This document shows positions 1-7,353 of a DNA stretch of 64,000 bases, piece after piece; positions within the stretch are counted from its first letter, which is position 1, and the number at the start of each line of letters is the position of its first letter. Position numbers and translations under genes: made by a program. The stretch comes from Bacillota bacterium (GTDB taxonomy: Bacteria > Bacillota > UBA4882 > UBA8346). The notes under the pieces were generated by a model. That model searched no databases. It saw nothing but the letters and a program-made list of their open reading frames with translations, and was not told the DNA's origin. The stretch covers positions 1 through 64,000 of the forward strand of contig JAEVYU010000004.1 of assembly GCA_023392595.1 (NCBI GenBank). Reading direction: 5' to 3'.

Positions 1-1909
1 TACCGGTTAACCCTTGCGCTCCGACAGGCCCGGTTGCCCCGGTGTCTCCTTGCGACCCTTGAGGTCCAGTAGCCCCGGAATTGCCTTGCGGGCCCAGAGG
101 CCCGGTTGCTCCGGTAATACCGGTTAATCCTTGCACTCCGATAGGCCCGGTGGCTCCGGTGTCTCCTTGCGGCCCTTGAGGTCCGGTAGCCCCGGAATTG
201 CCTTGAAGCCCCTGGGGTCCGGTAGCTCCGGTAATACCGGTTAACCCTTGTGCTCCGACAGGCCCGGTGGCCCCGGAATTGCCTTGCGGGCCCAGCGGGC
301 CGGTGGCTCCGGTATGCCCTTCCGTTCCTTGAGCCCCGGTGGCTCCCGTCGCGCCGGTTAGTCCTTGAAGTCCGAGCGGTCCGGTGGCTCCGGAATCGCC
401 TTGCGCTCCTTGAGGTCCGGTGGCTCCGGACAAGCCTTGTGGCCCGGTGGGCCCGGTGGTCCCGGTTAACCCCTGGAGTCCCAATGGCCCGGTGGCTCCG
501 GTAACGCCTTGAGGTCCAAAAGGCCCGGTGGCGCCGGTATGGCCTTCTAGACCCTGAGGTCCGGTTGCCCCGGTGACTCCGACTAGTCCTTGTGCTCCGA
601 GAGGTCCTGTGGCTCCGGTATCACCCTGGGGTCCCTGTGGCCCGGTGGCTCCGGTATGGCCCTGGACTCCCTGGGGTCCGGTGGCTCCGGTGATTCCGGT
701 TAACCCTTGAGATCCGAAGGGCCCGGTGGCTCCGGTGTCGCCTTGAGGTCCCTGGGGTCCGGTGGAACCGGTAACTCCGGCGGCTCCTTGAGGTCCGGTC
801 GGCCCGGTCGTCCCTGTTGGTCCCTGTGGCCCGGTGGCTCCGGTATTGCCTTGGGGTCCGGTAGCTCCCGTTGTTCCCGCCACTGACGGTCCAGTGGCCC
901 CGGTATCTCCTTGGGGTCCGGTCGGCCCGGAGGCCCCTCCCGGCGAACCTGGCGGTCCTGACGGTCCGGTTGGCCCAGTGGCCCCTCCCGGTGAACCCGG
1001 CGGTCCGGTCGGCCCGGAGGACCCGGTATCTCCTTGGGGTCCGGTGGCGCCCGTTGTTCCAATGCCTTCCGGTCCGGTGCTGCCTTGGGGTCCGCTTGCT
1101 CCGGTGGCTCCGGTAATTCCAGTCGGCCCTATCGGTCCGGTAGCTCCGGTGTCGCCTTGAGGTCCGGACGGTCCGGTAAAGCCCCGCGGTCCTTGGGGCC
1201 CGGTAATTCCAGCGGCTCCGGTTTCTCCTTGAACCCCTTGGGGCCCGGTGGCGCCGGTAACGCCTTGAGGTCCAAAAGGCCCAGTGGAGCCGGTATGACC
1301 CTGGAGTCCCAATGGTCCGGTGGCCCCGGTGACTCCGACTAGTCCTTGCGCTCCGACAGGTCCGGTCGGCCCGGTGGCGCCTCCCGGTGAACCAGGTGGT
1401 CCGGTCGGCCCTGAGGCCCCGGTATCTCCCGTTGTTCCAATGCCTTCCGGCCCGGTGCTGCCTTGGGGTCCGATTGCTCCGGTTGCCCCGGTTGCTCCGG
1501 TAAAACCATTTGAATCTTGAGGCCCGCTGGCGCCGGTAGAACCGGTGAAACCAGTAGAACCCGCCGGCCCCGTCGCGCCGGTGGATCCGATTGGCCCTTG
1601 CGGTCCGGTGGAGCCCTTTACGGAGCTGTTGGGGAGTTTTACTAAGATTTGTTGCAATTGGGAAATGGCGGCCAGTAAAGGCTGGTAGGTCTTTAACAGG
1701 CTAGAATTGGAGTTTAGACGGGCCTGAATTTTTCCTACAATGACCGTCAATGCATTTTGAGCGCTGGCGATATTTCCTTGAACGAAAAATTGGACTCCGT
1801 GCGCAAGATCTTGCAACAAATCGTCCTTAAAGGCGCGAACAACCGGTAAGTCGAGAATTAATCCTTTTACATTTCCAAAAAAGTCTAATGGATTGGGATC
1901 GGGCATCAT
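1..1909 (-). CDS. Collagen-like (Gly-X-Y) surface/exosporium protein, 3' end beyond window
   Basis: An open frame of at least 636 codons runs from ATG-ATG at 1909/1906 off the left edge. GAGGTG lies 3 nt from the first ATG and 6 nt from the second, so the second may be used. The first ~105 residues are non-collagenous (N-terminus MMPDPNPLDFFGNVKG) and predicted helical. All the rest is Gly-X-Y, mostly G-A-T-G-P and G-P-Q-G, very rich in Thr, Pro and Gln, with almost no charge. Three places carry the motif GPPGSPGGA, where two Gly are adjacent and the triplet register slips. Thr-rich collagen repeats are known from BclA-type exosporium filaments, where Thr is O-glycosylated; the glycosyltransferase gene just upstream fits that. 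Spore-surface location is inference; another surface or phage-derived collagen-like protein is possible. Confidence 0.85.
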   Translation of the reverse strand, partial: MMPDPNPLDFFGNVKGLILDLPVVRAFKDDLLQDLAHGVQFFVQGNIASAQNALTVIVGKIQARLNSNSSLLKTYQPLLAAISQLQQILVKLPNSSVKGSTGPQGPIGSTGATGPAGSTGFTGSTGASGPQDSNGFTGATGATGAIGPQGSTGPEGIGTTGDTGASGPTGPPGSPGGATGPTGPVGAQGLVGVTGATGPLGLQGHTGSTGPFGPQGVTGATGPQGVQGETGAAGITGPQGPRGFTGPSGPQGDTGATGPIGPTGITGATGASGPQGSTGPEGIGTTGATGPQGDTGSSGPTGPPGSPGGATGPTGPSGPPGSPGGASGPTGPQGDTGATGPSVAGTTGATGPQGNTGATGPQGPTGTTGPTGPQGAAGVTGSTGPQGPQGDTGATGPFGSQGLTGITGATGPQGVQGHTGATGPQGPQGDTGATGPLGAQGLVGVTGATGPQGLEGHTGATGPFGPQGVTGATGPLGLQGLTGTTGPTGPQGLSGATGPQGAQGDSGATGPLGLQGLTGATGATGAQGTEGHTGATGPLGPQGNSGATGPVGAQGLTGITGATGPQGLQGNSGATGPQGPQGDTGATGPIGVQGLTGITGATGPLGPQGNSGATGPQGSQGDTGATGPVGAQGLTG

Positions 1910-1923
1910 TTTCACCTCTTCTA

Positions 1924-1958
1924 CAGAAATATGGACTGTATACCATATCATAAATGAC
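1924..1958 (-). promoter_or_regulatory. Possible sporulation-type (sigma-E/K-like) promoter of the collagen-like gene
   Basis: Reading the minus strand upstream of the collagen-like gene, GTCATTTA (1958-1951) and CATATTTCTG (1933-1924) are separated by 17 nt. They resemble mother-cell sigma-E/sigma-K elements more than TTGACA/TATAAT. This is suggestive only. Confidence 0.25.
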
Positions 1959-2023
1959 GAACAGTAATCCGGGAAAACGGCGATTGACTAAAATTTCAGG
2001 GTTTAAACGGAGTTAAGTGATAA

Positions 2024-3178
2024 CTAAAGTTCGAAAGCGGCCTTTGGAAAATAACGGTTCAACCATTTCAATTCCTGGCGTTCCTCGTTAGGTTGGTACC
2101 AGCCTTTTTCAAAGACCCGGTCCACCCGGTGAAAATATTCTTCGTACATGAGGCCGACCCGTTCCAGAGAATAATTTTTTTCAGCCCATTCCCGGCAGTT
2201 CTGCGGTTTGATCCGGTGAATATTCTTGACCCCCCAACAGAATTCCTCAAAAACCCGGCAGCGGTATCCGGTTACTCCATGGAGCACCGTTTCGGGAAAC
2301 GCCCCCCAGTCGCTGGTAATGACCGGGGTCCCGCATAATTGGGCTTCCACATTAACTCCGCCGAAGGGTTCCAGATAATAGGTGGGCATCAGTACGGCTT
2401 TGGCATTGCCGAGAAACCAATTCCTTTCCCCGGGGCCGACCGCCGGAAAGTATTTGATATGGTCGCCGGCAGATCCCAAAGCCAATCCCTCCTGGGGATT
2501 ATCCAAAGAACCTTGCCCGACGATGTATAACTGGTTACCGGTGGCTTTGGCGACATCCGATGCCACGGAAACTCCCTTGCGGGAGATGATCCTGCCCAAA
2601 TACAGTAGAAAATCTTGTTTTTCCGCTTGAAAGGGAAAATCCCCCACATCGAAATAATTCGGAATGACCGCATCATACCAGCCACCGTCGCTCTGGTTAA
2701 GCAAGCCGTAAATATAGTGCATCCAGGAGTAGGATTCGAAAACCCTATAGGATGTAAAAACACCGCTATAACCGATTCCTGATTCGATAGTCAATAATTT
2801 TACTTCATCGGATATGGGCTTTTGATAATTGCCCATCGGACATAACAGAAGATCATGGGGCTCTTTGCGTTCGTTGATTGCGGTGATGGCGTTTTCATTA
2901 AAAGTCCGGTGGGCCAGATCCTGAGGATGGTGTTTGAAAAATTCTCTCGACTGGTCATACTCCCCGTAAGTTTGTCTAAGGGTGTCTTGAGTGGAAACTT
3001 GGATAAACTCGTCACAGAGGACCTCCGAACCTTCCACGCCGTAAAATAAGACGGTATGGCCGAATTTTTTAAGAATGGTGGCCAGTTTGACGACTTTCTG
3101 AGTATAAGCGCAGGCGGAGTTGTTGCGGTGCGTCGCCAAATGGGCCAGGCCGAGCAAGTGGAAACGTAGTTTTTTCAT
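2024..3178 (-). CDS. Family 4 glycosyltransferase (GT-B)
   Basis: This 384-aa protein has the two-domain GT-B layout. The C-terminal half carries a GT4 signature: LYLGRIISRKG near residue 193, then the E-x7-E motif EPFGGVNVE (E270 and E278), then GTPVITSDWGAFPE. GT4 enzymes transfer a sugar from a nucleotide-sugar donor with retention of configuration; donor and acceptor cannot be read here. There is no signal peptide or membrane segment, so it is cytosolic. It lies 114 bp upstream of the Thr-rich collagen-like gene on the same strand. I infer that it may glycosylate that protein, by analogy with exosporium glycoproteins. AGAGG precedes the ATG. Confidence 0.88.
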   Translation of the reverse strand: MKKLRFHLLGLAHLATHRNNSACAYTQKVVKLATILKKFGHTVLFYGVEGSEVLCDEFIQVSTQDTLRQTYGEYDQSREFFKHHPQDLAHRTFNENAITAINERKEPHDLLLCPMGNYQKPISDEVKLLTIESGIGYSGVFTSYRVFESYSWMHYIYGLLNQSDGGWYDAVIPNYFDVGDFPFQAEKQDFLLYLGRIISRKGVSVASDVAKATGNQLYIVGQGSLDNPQEGLALGSAGDHIKYFPAVGPGERNWFLGNAKAVLMPTYYLEPFGGVNVEAQLCGTPVITSDWGAFPETVLHGVTGYRCRVFEEFCWGVKNIHRIKPQNCREWAEKNYSLERVGLMYEEYFHRVDRVFEKGWYQPNEERQELKWLNRYFPKAAFEL

Positions 3179-3362
3179 GAATAACCTCTTTTTTCAAATA
3201 CTTTTATCTATCTATATTTTGGAAAGATGATTTTATGAATAACGTAGCTCGCCGGGGCAGTCGAATGGTGGAAATCGTTTGTTTTCTCTGTGCCTCTACT
3301 GTTGCTGTGGCGAATAATGAATTTCGACCCACAGGCGCAAAAGTATTTTCTGAGCAAAAAAG

Positions 3363-3391
3363 AAACGCCTTGGTAGCACCAAAGCGTTTTT
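3363..3391 (+). terminator. Possible bidirectional intrinsic terminator
   Basis: AAACGC/GCGTTT with an inner TTGGT/ACCAA pairing and a 3-nt loop is followed by five T on the plus strand and preceded by a long A tract. It could terminate on either strand. No gene ends close to it. Confidence 0.35.
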
Positions 3392-3710
3392 ATCCAGGGC
3401 GTGGACATTTTAATTATAGTTCAGCTGCCGTTTGGGAATCGCCAGGCTTAAATCGCCGATGTATTTTGGAGCGTGAGCCTCGAAAAGTCATATGATGCTG
3501 GCTGAAAGGGAATTGAATGTTGGAAGCGTAAAATTTGACCCGCCATTTAAGAATTAAACTAAACCTCGCCGGAGAAAAGTTTCAAAAGACTTGGGCTGCA
3601 TACGGGGTAACGAACGAGCAGGTATTGTAGGCAGTAATGATTGTCTCAACAACGGGGATTCAAACCCTCGGCTTTAGCTTAATGTTTGCCTTCGGCTTTG
3701 AATTCCCCAA

Positions 3711-3763
3711 TTCTTTAGCCGACTGGAAGTCGGCTAAAGAACCCACCGGCTTTCAACCGGTGG
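3711..3763 (+). repeat. Tandem perfect hairpins, IS200/IS605-end-like
   Basis: A 14-bp perfect stem (3711-3724 with 3728-3741, loop GGA) is followed after one base by a 7-bp CCACCGG/CCGGTGG stem (3743-3749 with 3757-3763). The layout, GAACCCACCGGC and then a stem, resembles right-end hairpins of IS200/IS605 elements. No TnpA or TnpB gene is present, so this would be a relic or a non-autonomous element. Confidence 0.4.
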
Positions 3764-3880
3764 TGGTTGAGTTGGATATTCTGCTAAGTGAATACCGACA
3801 TTTGGTAAAAAAACTTGATTTGAAGAAAGAAAGTCCGGATAATTCAATCCGCTGATTTTAAAGGAATTATCACGAAATGG

Positions 3881-4576
3881 TTATCCTATATCATTAAGCC
3901 TTTGTTCCTGTATCTCGCACAAAAAAGCATAGATAGGCTGAAGAATATCATACCCCGTCCTTAACTCCCCGGCTAACTTTTTGGAAAAAGTGGGCTTTAA
4001 ATTGGATGAAGTATGGTCAAAATTGATGTTCTTACGGACATACCAGTCTTTGACGGCTTCGGGGAAAGCGGCGGACTGTAGTTTTTTATATTTTTCGCCG
4101 GTGAATTGGAAGGTATTCTGCTGTTGATAACAGGCCAGCGCCTGTAAAAAGGCTGGGTGGCTTTCGGCGATATATTTCCGGTAGAGTTGCAAGGTTTCTT
4201 TGGATGTGGCATAGTAGCCCATGCCATAGCTAAAGTGCATCGGAGAGATATCAAAGTAAAAAGCGGGCCACTCCGGACCGGATTTTTTATTGCGCATGAA
4301 AACCAGCCACATATTTTCCCGGAAAAGCGATTTATCTTTGGAAAAGCGTGTGTCCCGGTAAATACGGGAAATGGTCTTGCCGATAGCCGGTGTCACCTCG
4401 ATCAGCGGATCGATTTTCAAAAGATGGCTACTTAATTCACCCACCAGTTCTTTCAGGGGTGAGAGGACAAAATCGTTATATTCCGTTTTGTGTTCCTCAA
4501 ACCACGACTTACTGTCATTGAGCTTGTTTTCAATGAGAAATTCCAAAGTATTGCTGTAAAATCCGTTAAAACTCAT
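3881..4576 (-). CDS. DUF2461 (TIGR02453) family protein
   Basis: The 231-aa product has the hallmarks of DUF2461: an N-terminal segment ending NDSKSWFEEHKTEYNDF, the central SRIYRDTRFSKDKSLFREN and a Gly/Tyr-rich stretch FSYGMGYYATSKETL. The length matches the usual 210-230 aa. The biochemical function of the family is unknown. There is no signal peptide or membrane segment. It starts 15 nt after the marR stop on the same strand and is therefore almost certainly the second gene of a marR-DUF2461 operon repressed from the palindrome upstream of marR. Confidence 0.85.
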   Translation of the reverse strand: MSFNGFYSNTLEFLIENKLNDSKSWFEEHKTEYNDFVLSPLKELVGELSSHLLKIDPLIEVTPAIGKTISRIYRDTRFSKDKSLFRENMWLVFMRNKKSGPEWPAFYFDISPMHFSYGMGYYATSKETLQLYRKYIAESHPAFLQALACYQQQNTFQFTGEKYKKLQSAAFPEAVKDWYVRKNINFDHTSSNLKPTFSKKLAGELRTGYDILQPIYAFLCEIQEQRLNDIG

Positions 4577-4591
4577 ATTTTGCCTCCGGGT

Positions 4592-5062
4592 TCAGGGATG
4601 AGAATTTAATTCTCTCTCATATCGTTTTAAGTTATCCAAAATCATGGCTAATGTCCTCTCAAAAGCATCAATGGCTTCGTAGGAAAACCCCTGATAAAAT
4701 ATTTGGTTCATCTTCAGGGAGACTGCTTGATATTTTTGATAGAGTGACTTTGCCTTGTCGGTTAGGAAGATCCGGATCTGGCGCCGATCCTTGGAATCAA
4801 AATTTCTTTGAATATGGCCTTGTTGTTCCATACGCTCCAACATACTGGTTAGGGTTGACTTGGATAGGGAGGTTTTTTGACCGAGTTCACTGATGGTTAC
4901 CCCGTCGTTTTGCCATAAAATAAAGAGGATGCGGCCCTGCGGACCATTAAAATCATCAATGCCGTAATTTTTAAGGAGCTTTTCAAAAATCCTGTTTTGG
5001 ACTTGACTTAATTGAGAAATCAAAAAGCCGCCCTGTGTTTGGGTAATAATTTTTAAAAACAT
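4592..5062 (-). CDS. MarR-family transcriptional regulator
   Basis: The 156-aa winged-helix protein shows the MarR fold: an N-terminal dimer helix, the recognition region VTISELGQKTSLSKSTLTSM followed by LERMEQQGHIQR, and the wing SKDRRQIRIFLTDKAK. MarR dimers bind palindromic operators and are released by small ligands. The frame is open to 5128, but starts upstream of 5062 would overlap the promoter, so I place the start at the ATG at 5062 (MFLKIITQTQGG), with GGAAAGG close upstream. It is divergent from the ZTP-riboswitch operon. The promoter contains a 28-bp palindrome, which indicates autorepression. Confidence 0.9.
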   Translation of the reverse strand: MFLKIITQTQGGFLISQLSQVQNRIFEKLLKNYGIDDFNGPQGRILFILWQNDGVTISELGQKTSLSKSTLTSMLERMEQQGHIQRNFDSKDRRQIRIFLTDKAKSLYQKYQAVSLKMNQIFYQGFSYEAIDAFERTLAMILDNLKRYERELNSHP

Positions 5063-5080
5063 CCTTTCCAAAGTTTTCAA

Positions 5081-5113
5081 AACAATAGTACTATATAGTA
5101 CTATTGTTGTCAA
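5081..5113 (-). promoter_or_regulatory. marR promoter with embedded 28-bp palindromic operator
   Basis: On the minus strand TTGACA (5113-5108) and TACTAT (5090-5085) are 17 nt apart. The stretch 5081-5108 is a perfect 28-bp palindrome (half-site AACAATAGTACTAT) covering the spacer and the -10 element. A bound MarR dimer would occlude RNA polymerase. Confidence 0.85.
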
Positions 5114-5164
5114 CCAAAAGATTTCCAACTCATCTTTTCATTTGAAATCCGCAATGGTTTGCCC

Positions 5165-5193
5165 TTGACAGCAAGTCCGGGATCTCATATACT
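5165..5193 (+). promoter_or_regulatory. Sigma-A promoter of the ZTP-riboswitch operon
   Basis: TTGACA (5165-5170), a 17-nt spacer and TATACT (5188-5193) predict a start near 5200, just before the riboswitch. Confidence 0.85.
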
Positions 5194-5211
5194 TAAATCA
5201 AAATAGAAATT

Positions 5212-5311
5212 TCGCATGCGACTGGCGGGTCATGGAATTAACCATAGGGAGCATGAGAAAAACGATTACCGACCGCCTGGGTAGAAAAATGACCCAGGTG
5301 GTTTTTGTTTT
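5212..5311 (+). ncRNA. ZTP (pfl) riboswitch with integrated terminator
   Basis: Stem P1 is CATGC/GCATG (5215-5219 with 5251-5255), opening into the conserved CGACTGGCG. P2 is ATGG/CCAT (5232-5235 with 5242-5245), and GGGAGCATG closes P1. The conserved 3' domain CCGACCGCCTGGG follows a short linker. Its last bases form an 11-bp terminator stem (5272-5282 with 5292-5302) followed by a T tract. This is the known pfl/ZTP aptamer layout. ZTP (or ZMP) binding favours read-through when 10-formyl-THF is short. It directly precedes the AICAR formyltransferase gene, which uses that cofactor. Confidence 0.92.
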
Positions 5312-5346
5312 CATGTAACAAATTTAATTCGATAAGGGGAATGATG

Positions 5347-6516
5347 ATGAAGTCTTATCAGTTGAAGTATGGATGCAACCCGCATCAGAAACCGGCCGAA
5401 ATAAACTCCACCGCCGGTGAACTGCCTTTTCAGATTTCAAATGGGAATCCCGGGTATATCAATTTTTTGGATGCCCTGAACTCCTGGCAACTGGTGAAGG
5501 AGTTGAAGACGGTCCTTAATTTACCGGCTGCGGCATCGTTCAAGCATGTAAGCCCTGCTGGGGCTGGGGTTGGCTTGCCTCTTTCTGCGGAATTGAAAAA
5601 AGCGTATTTCACAGACGAAGTTGAATTATCGCCCTTGGCTTGTGCTTACGCAAGAGCCAGGGGAGCGGATCGGATGTCTTCTTTCGGCGATTGGGCGGCT
5701 TTAAGCGACCCGGTGGATTTACCTACAGCCCAGCTCCTTAAAAAAGAGGTCTCCGACGGCGTCATCGCTCCGGGTTATGCGCCGGAAGCGCTGGAAATTT
5801 TGAAGCAAAAAAAAGGCGGGAAATATAACATCGTTCAAATCGATCCTTCCTATGAACCGGAGAAAATAGAAAGGCGAAGGGTTTTCGGGATGGAGTTTGT
5901 TCAGGGGAAAAACGATATTGTTCCCGGTTTTGAGTATTTAAAAAATATTGTGACGGATAGCAAAGATCTGCCTCCAGAGGCCCAAAGAGACATGATTATC
6001 GCCATGATTACCCTTAAATACACTCAGTCCAACTCGGTTTGTTATGTAGTGGACGGTCAGGTCATCGGATGCGGCGCCGGGCAGCAGTCCCGAATTCATT
6101 GCACGCGGTTGGCGGGCGAAAAGGCGGATTTGTGGTATCTCAGACAGCATCCGCTGGTTTTGGGACTGCAATTTAAAAAAGGATTGGGCAGGCCCGATCG
6201 GGATAACGCCATTGATTTATTTTTGCGCAATGATGCCACCGAGCGGGAATTGGAACTCCTGGGCGAGGTGTTGGAACATGTGCCGCAGAGGCTTTCGGCC
6301 AGTGACAAAGAATCCTGGCTTAAGAAACTCCGCAAGGTAACCCTGGGATCGGATGCCTTTTTCCCGTTCCGGGATAACATTGACCGGGCTCACCGGAGCG
6401 GCGTTCAATATGTAGTGCAACCCGGCGGTTCGATCCGCGAGGATATTGTAATCAAAGCTTGTGACGAGTATGGCATGGTCATGGTTCTAACCGGACTCCG
6501 ATTGTTTCATCATTAA
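5347..6516 (+). CDS. Stand-alone AICAR formyltransferase (PurH C-terminal domain family)
   Basis: The 389-aa protein aligns by eye with the AICAR transformylase half of PurH: KYGCNPHQKPAEI at the N-terminus, ASFKHVSPAGAGVGLPLS, YARARGADRMSSFGDWAALS, ITLKYTQSNSVCYV and GQQSRIHCTRLAGEKADLW. The N-terminal IMP cyclohydrolase (MGS-like) domain of bifunctional PurH is absent, as in many clostridia, so IMP closure must be done by another protein. The reaction formylates AICAR with 10-formyl-THF. AAGGGG is best spaced for the third of three ATGs (5347). The gene is controlled by the ZTP riboswitch and is 15 nt ahead of the hydrolase gene. Confidence 0.93.
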   Translation: MKSYQLKYGCNPHQKPAEINSTAGELPFQISNGNPGYINFLDALNSWQLVKELKTVLNLPAAASFKHVSPAGAGVGLPLSAELKKAYFTDEVELSPLACAYARARGADRMSSFGDWAALSDPVDLPTAQLLKKEVSDGVIAPGYAPEALEILKQKKGGKYNIVQIDPSYEPEKIERRRVFGMEFVQGKNDIVPGFEYLKNIVTDSKDLPPEAQRDMIIAMITLKYTQSNSVCYVVDGQVIGCGAGQQSRIHCTRLAGEKADLWYLRQHPLVLGLQFKKGLGRPDRDNAIDLFLRNDATERELELLGEVLEHVPQRLSASDKESWLKKLRKVTLGSDAFFPFRDNIDRAHRSGVQYVVQPGGSIREDIVIKACDEYGMVMVLTGLRLFHH

Positions 6517-6531
6517 ACGGGGGGATCGCCT

Positions 6532-7353
6532 ATGGTAAATTCCAACGTTAATGCCCGGTATTATGGCGCTAAGCCTTATCAAACGATAGTCGTTCACGGT
6601 GGGCCCGGTGCTTTGGGAACCGTTGCCGCCATAGCCCGGGAATTATCCAAAGATTACGGGGTTATCGAACCTCTGCAAACCAAATCTTCCGTGGCTGGAT
6701 TATTGCAGGAACTTGACGAGGTCATATCCACTAACTGTGAAGGGCCGGTTTCGTTAATCGGCCATTCCTGGGGCGCTTGGCTGGGGTTTATTTATGCAGC
6801 GGAATATCCGCTGAAAGTAAAAAAGCTGATTCTCGTCGGGAGCGGCCCCTTTGAAAGCGGATATGTGGCCGAAATTGACAAAAACCGGATGACTCACCTA
6901 AAGCAATCGGAAATCACCCAATATCATGCGCTGCTCGCTGGGGTCAGTGCCCCTGAAACTGTCAATAAGGATCAATTACTGCAACAGCTGGGTGAGTTGG
7001 TGGAAAAGGCTGATAATTACTGTGCTGTTGAAATTAAGACCGATCAAGATGATTGTTTGCCGGTTTGCGGGGATATGTACAGCGCTATCTGGGCCGAGGC
7101 TTCCAAACTGCGTGAAAGCGGTAAATTGCTGGAGCTTTCCGGTAAAATAACCTGTCCGGTCACGATGATTCATGGCGAATACGATCCCCATCCTTTGGAT
7201 GGCGTGAAATTACCCCTGGAAAAGCGGATGAAAAACTTACGGATTCATATTCTTGAAAAATGCGGACATAATCCCTGGAAAGAAAGGTATGCGAAAGAGC
7301 TTTTTTATGAAATCCTCCGGGAGGAAATGAGGAGAAAAATTGGTGAAGAATGA
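6532..7353 (+). CDS. Alpha/beta-fold hydrolase
   Basis: The 273-aa protein has the oxyanion-hole motif HGGPGALG near residue 22, the nucleophile elbow GHSWGAW near residue 81, an acid in HGEYDPHP and a catalytic His in KCGHNPWKE close to the C-terminus. The HGGPG motif and length resemble prolyl iminopeptidase-like enzymes, but the substrate cannot be told. No signal peptide is present. It is 15 nt downstream of the formyltransferase and overlaps the PHP gene, so it appears to be the middle gene of a riboswitch-controlled operon. The ATG is preceded by GGGGGGA. Confidence 0.85.
   Translation: MVNSNVNARYYGAKPYQTIVVHGGPGALGTVAAIARELSKDYGVIEPLQTKSSVAGLLQELDEVISTNCEGPVSLIGHSWGAWLGFIYAAEYPLKVKKLILVGSGPFESGYVAEIDKNRMTHLKQSEITQYHALLAGVSAPETVNKDQLLQQLGELVEKADNYCAVEIKTDQDDCLPVCGDMYSAIWAEASKLRESGKLLELSGKITCPVTMIHGEYDPHPLDGVKLPLEKRMKNLRIHILEKCGHNPWKERYAKELFYEILREEMRRKIGEE

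Larger units (their letters stand above)
3179..3880. other. 702-bp gap with hairpins, no convincing gene
   Basis: Short frames on both strands (for example 3235-3495 and 3208-3408) overlap each other, lack good ribosome sites and resemble no family I know. The gap holds a hairpin flanked by A and T tracts near 3363-3391 and a tandem pair of strong hairpins at 3711-3763, listed separately. Confidence 0.6.

Noticed and set aside
250..1520. Several plus-strand frames of 60-108 codons rich in Arg, Pro and Trp
   Set aside because: They are shadows of the minus-strand collagen-like gene; the 9-bp periodicity of Gly-X-Y keeps other frames open.
1..1600. Repeats that could suggest a CRISPR array or tandem satellite
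   Set aside because: The periodicity is 9-18 bp with Gly codons in phase and no spacers; it is protein-coding repetition.
3650..3675. GGGATTCAAACCC resembling a tRNA T-arm on the minus strand
   Set aside because: No acceptor, D-arm or anticodon stem can be built around it.
5305..5346. Longer start (TTG 5305) for the AICAR formyltransferase
   Set aside because: It lies in the U-tract of the riboswitch terminator and has no ribosome site.
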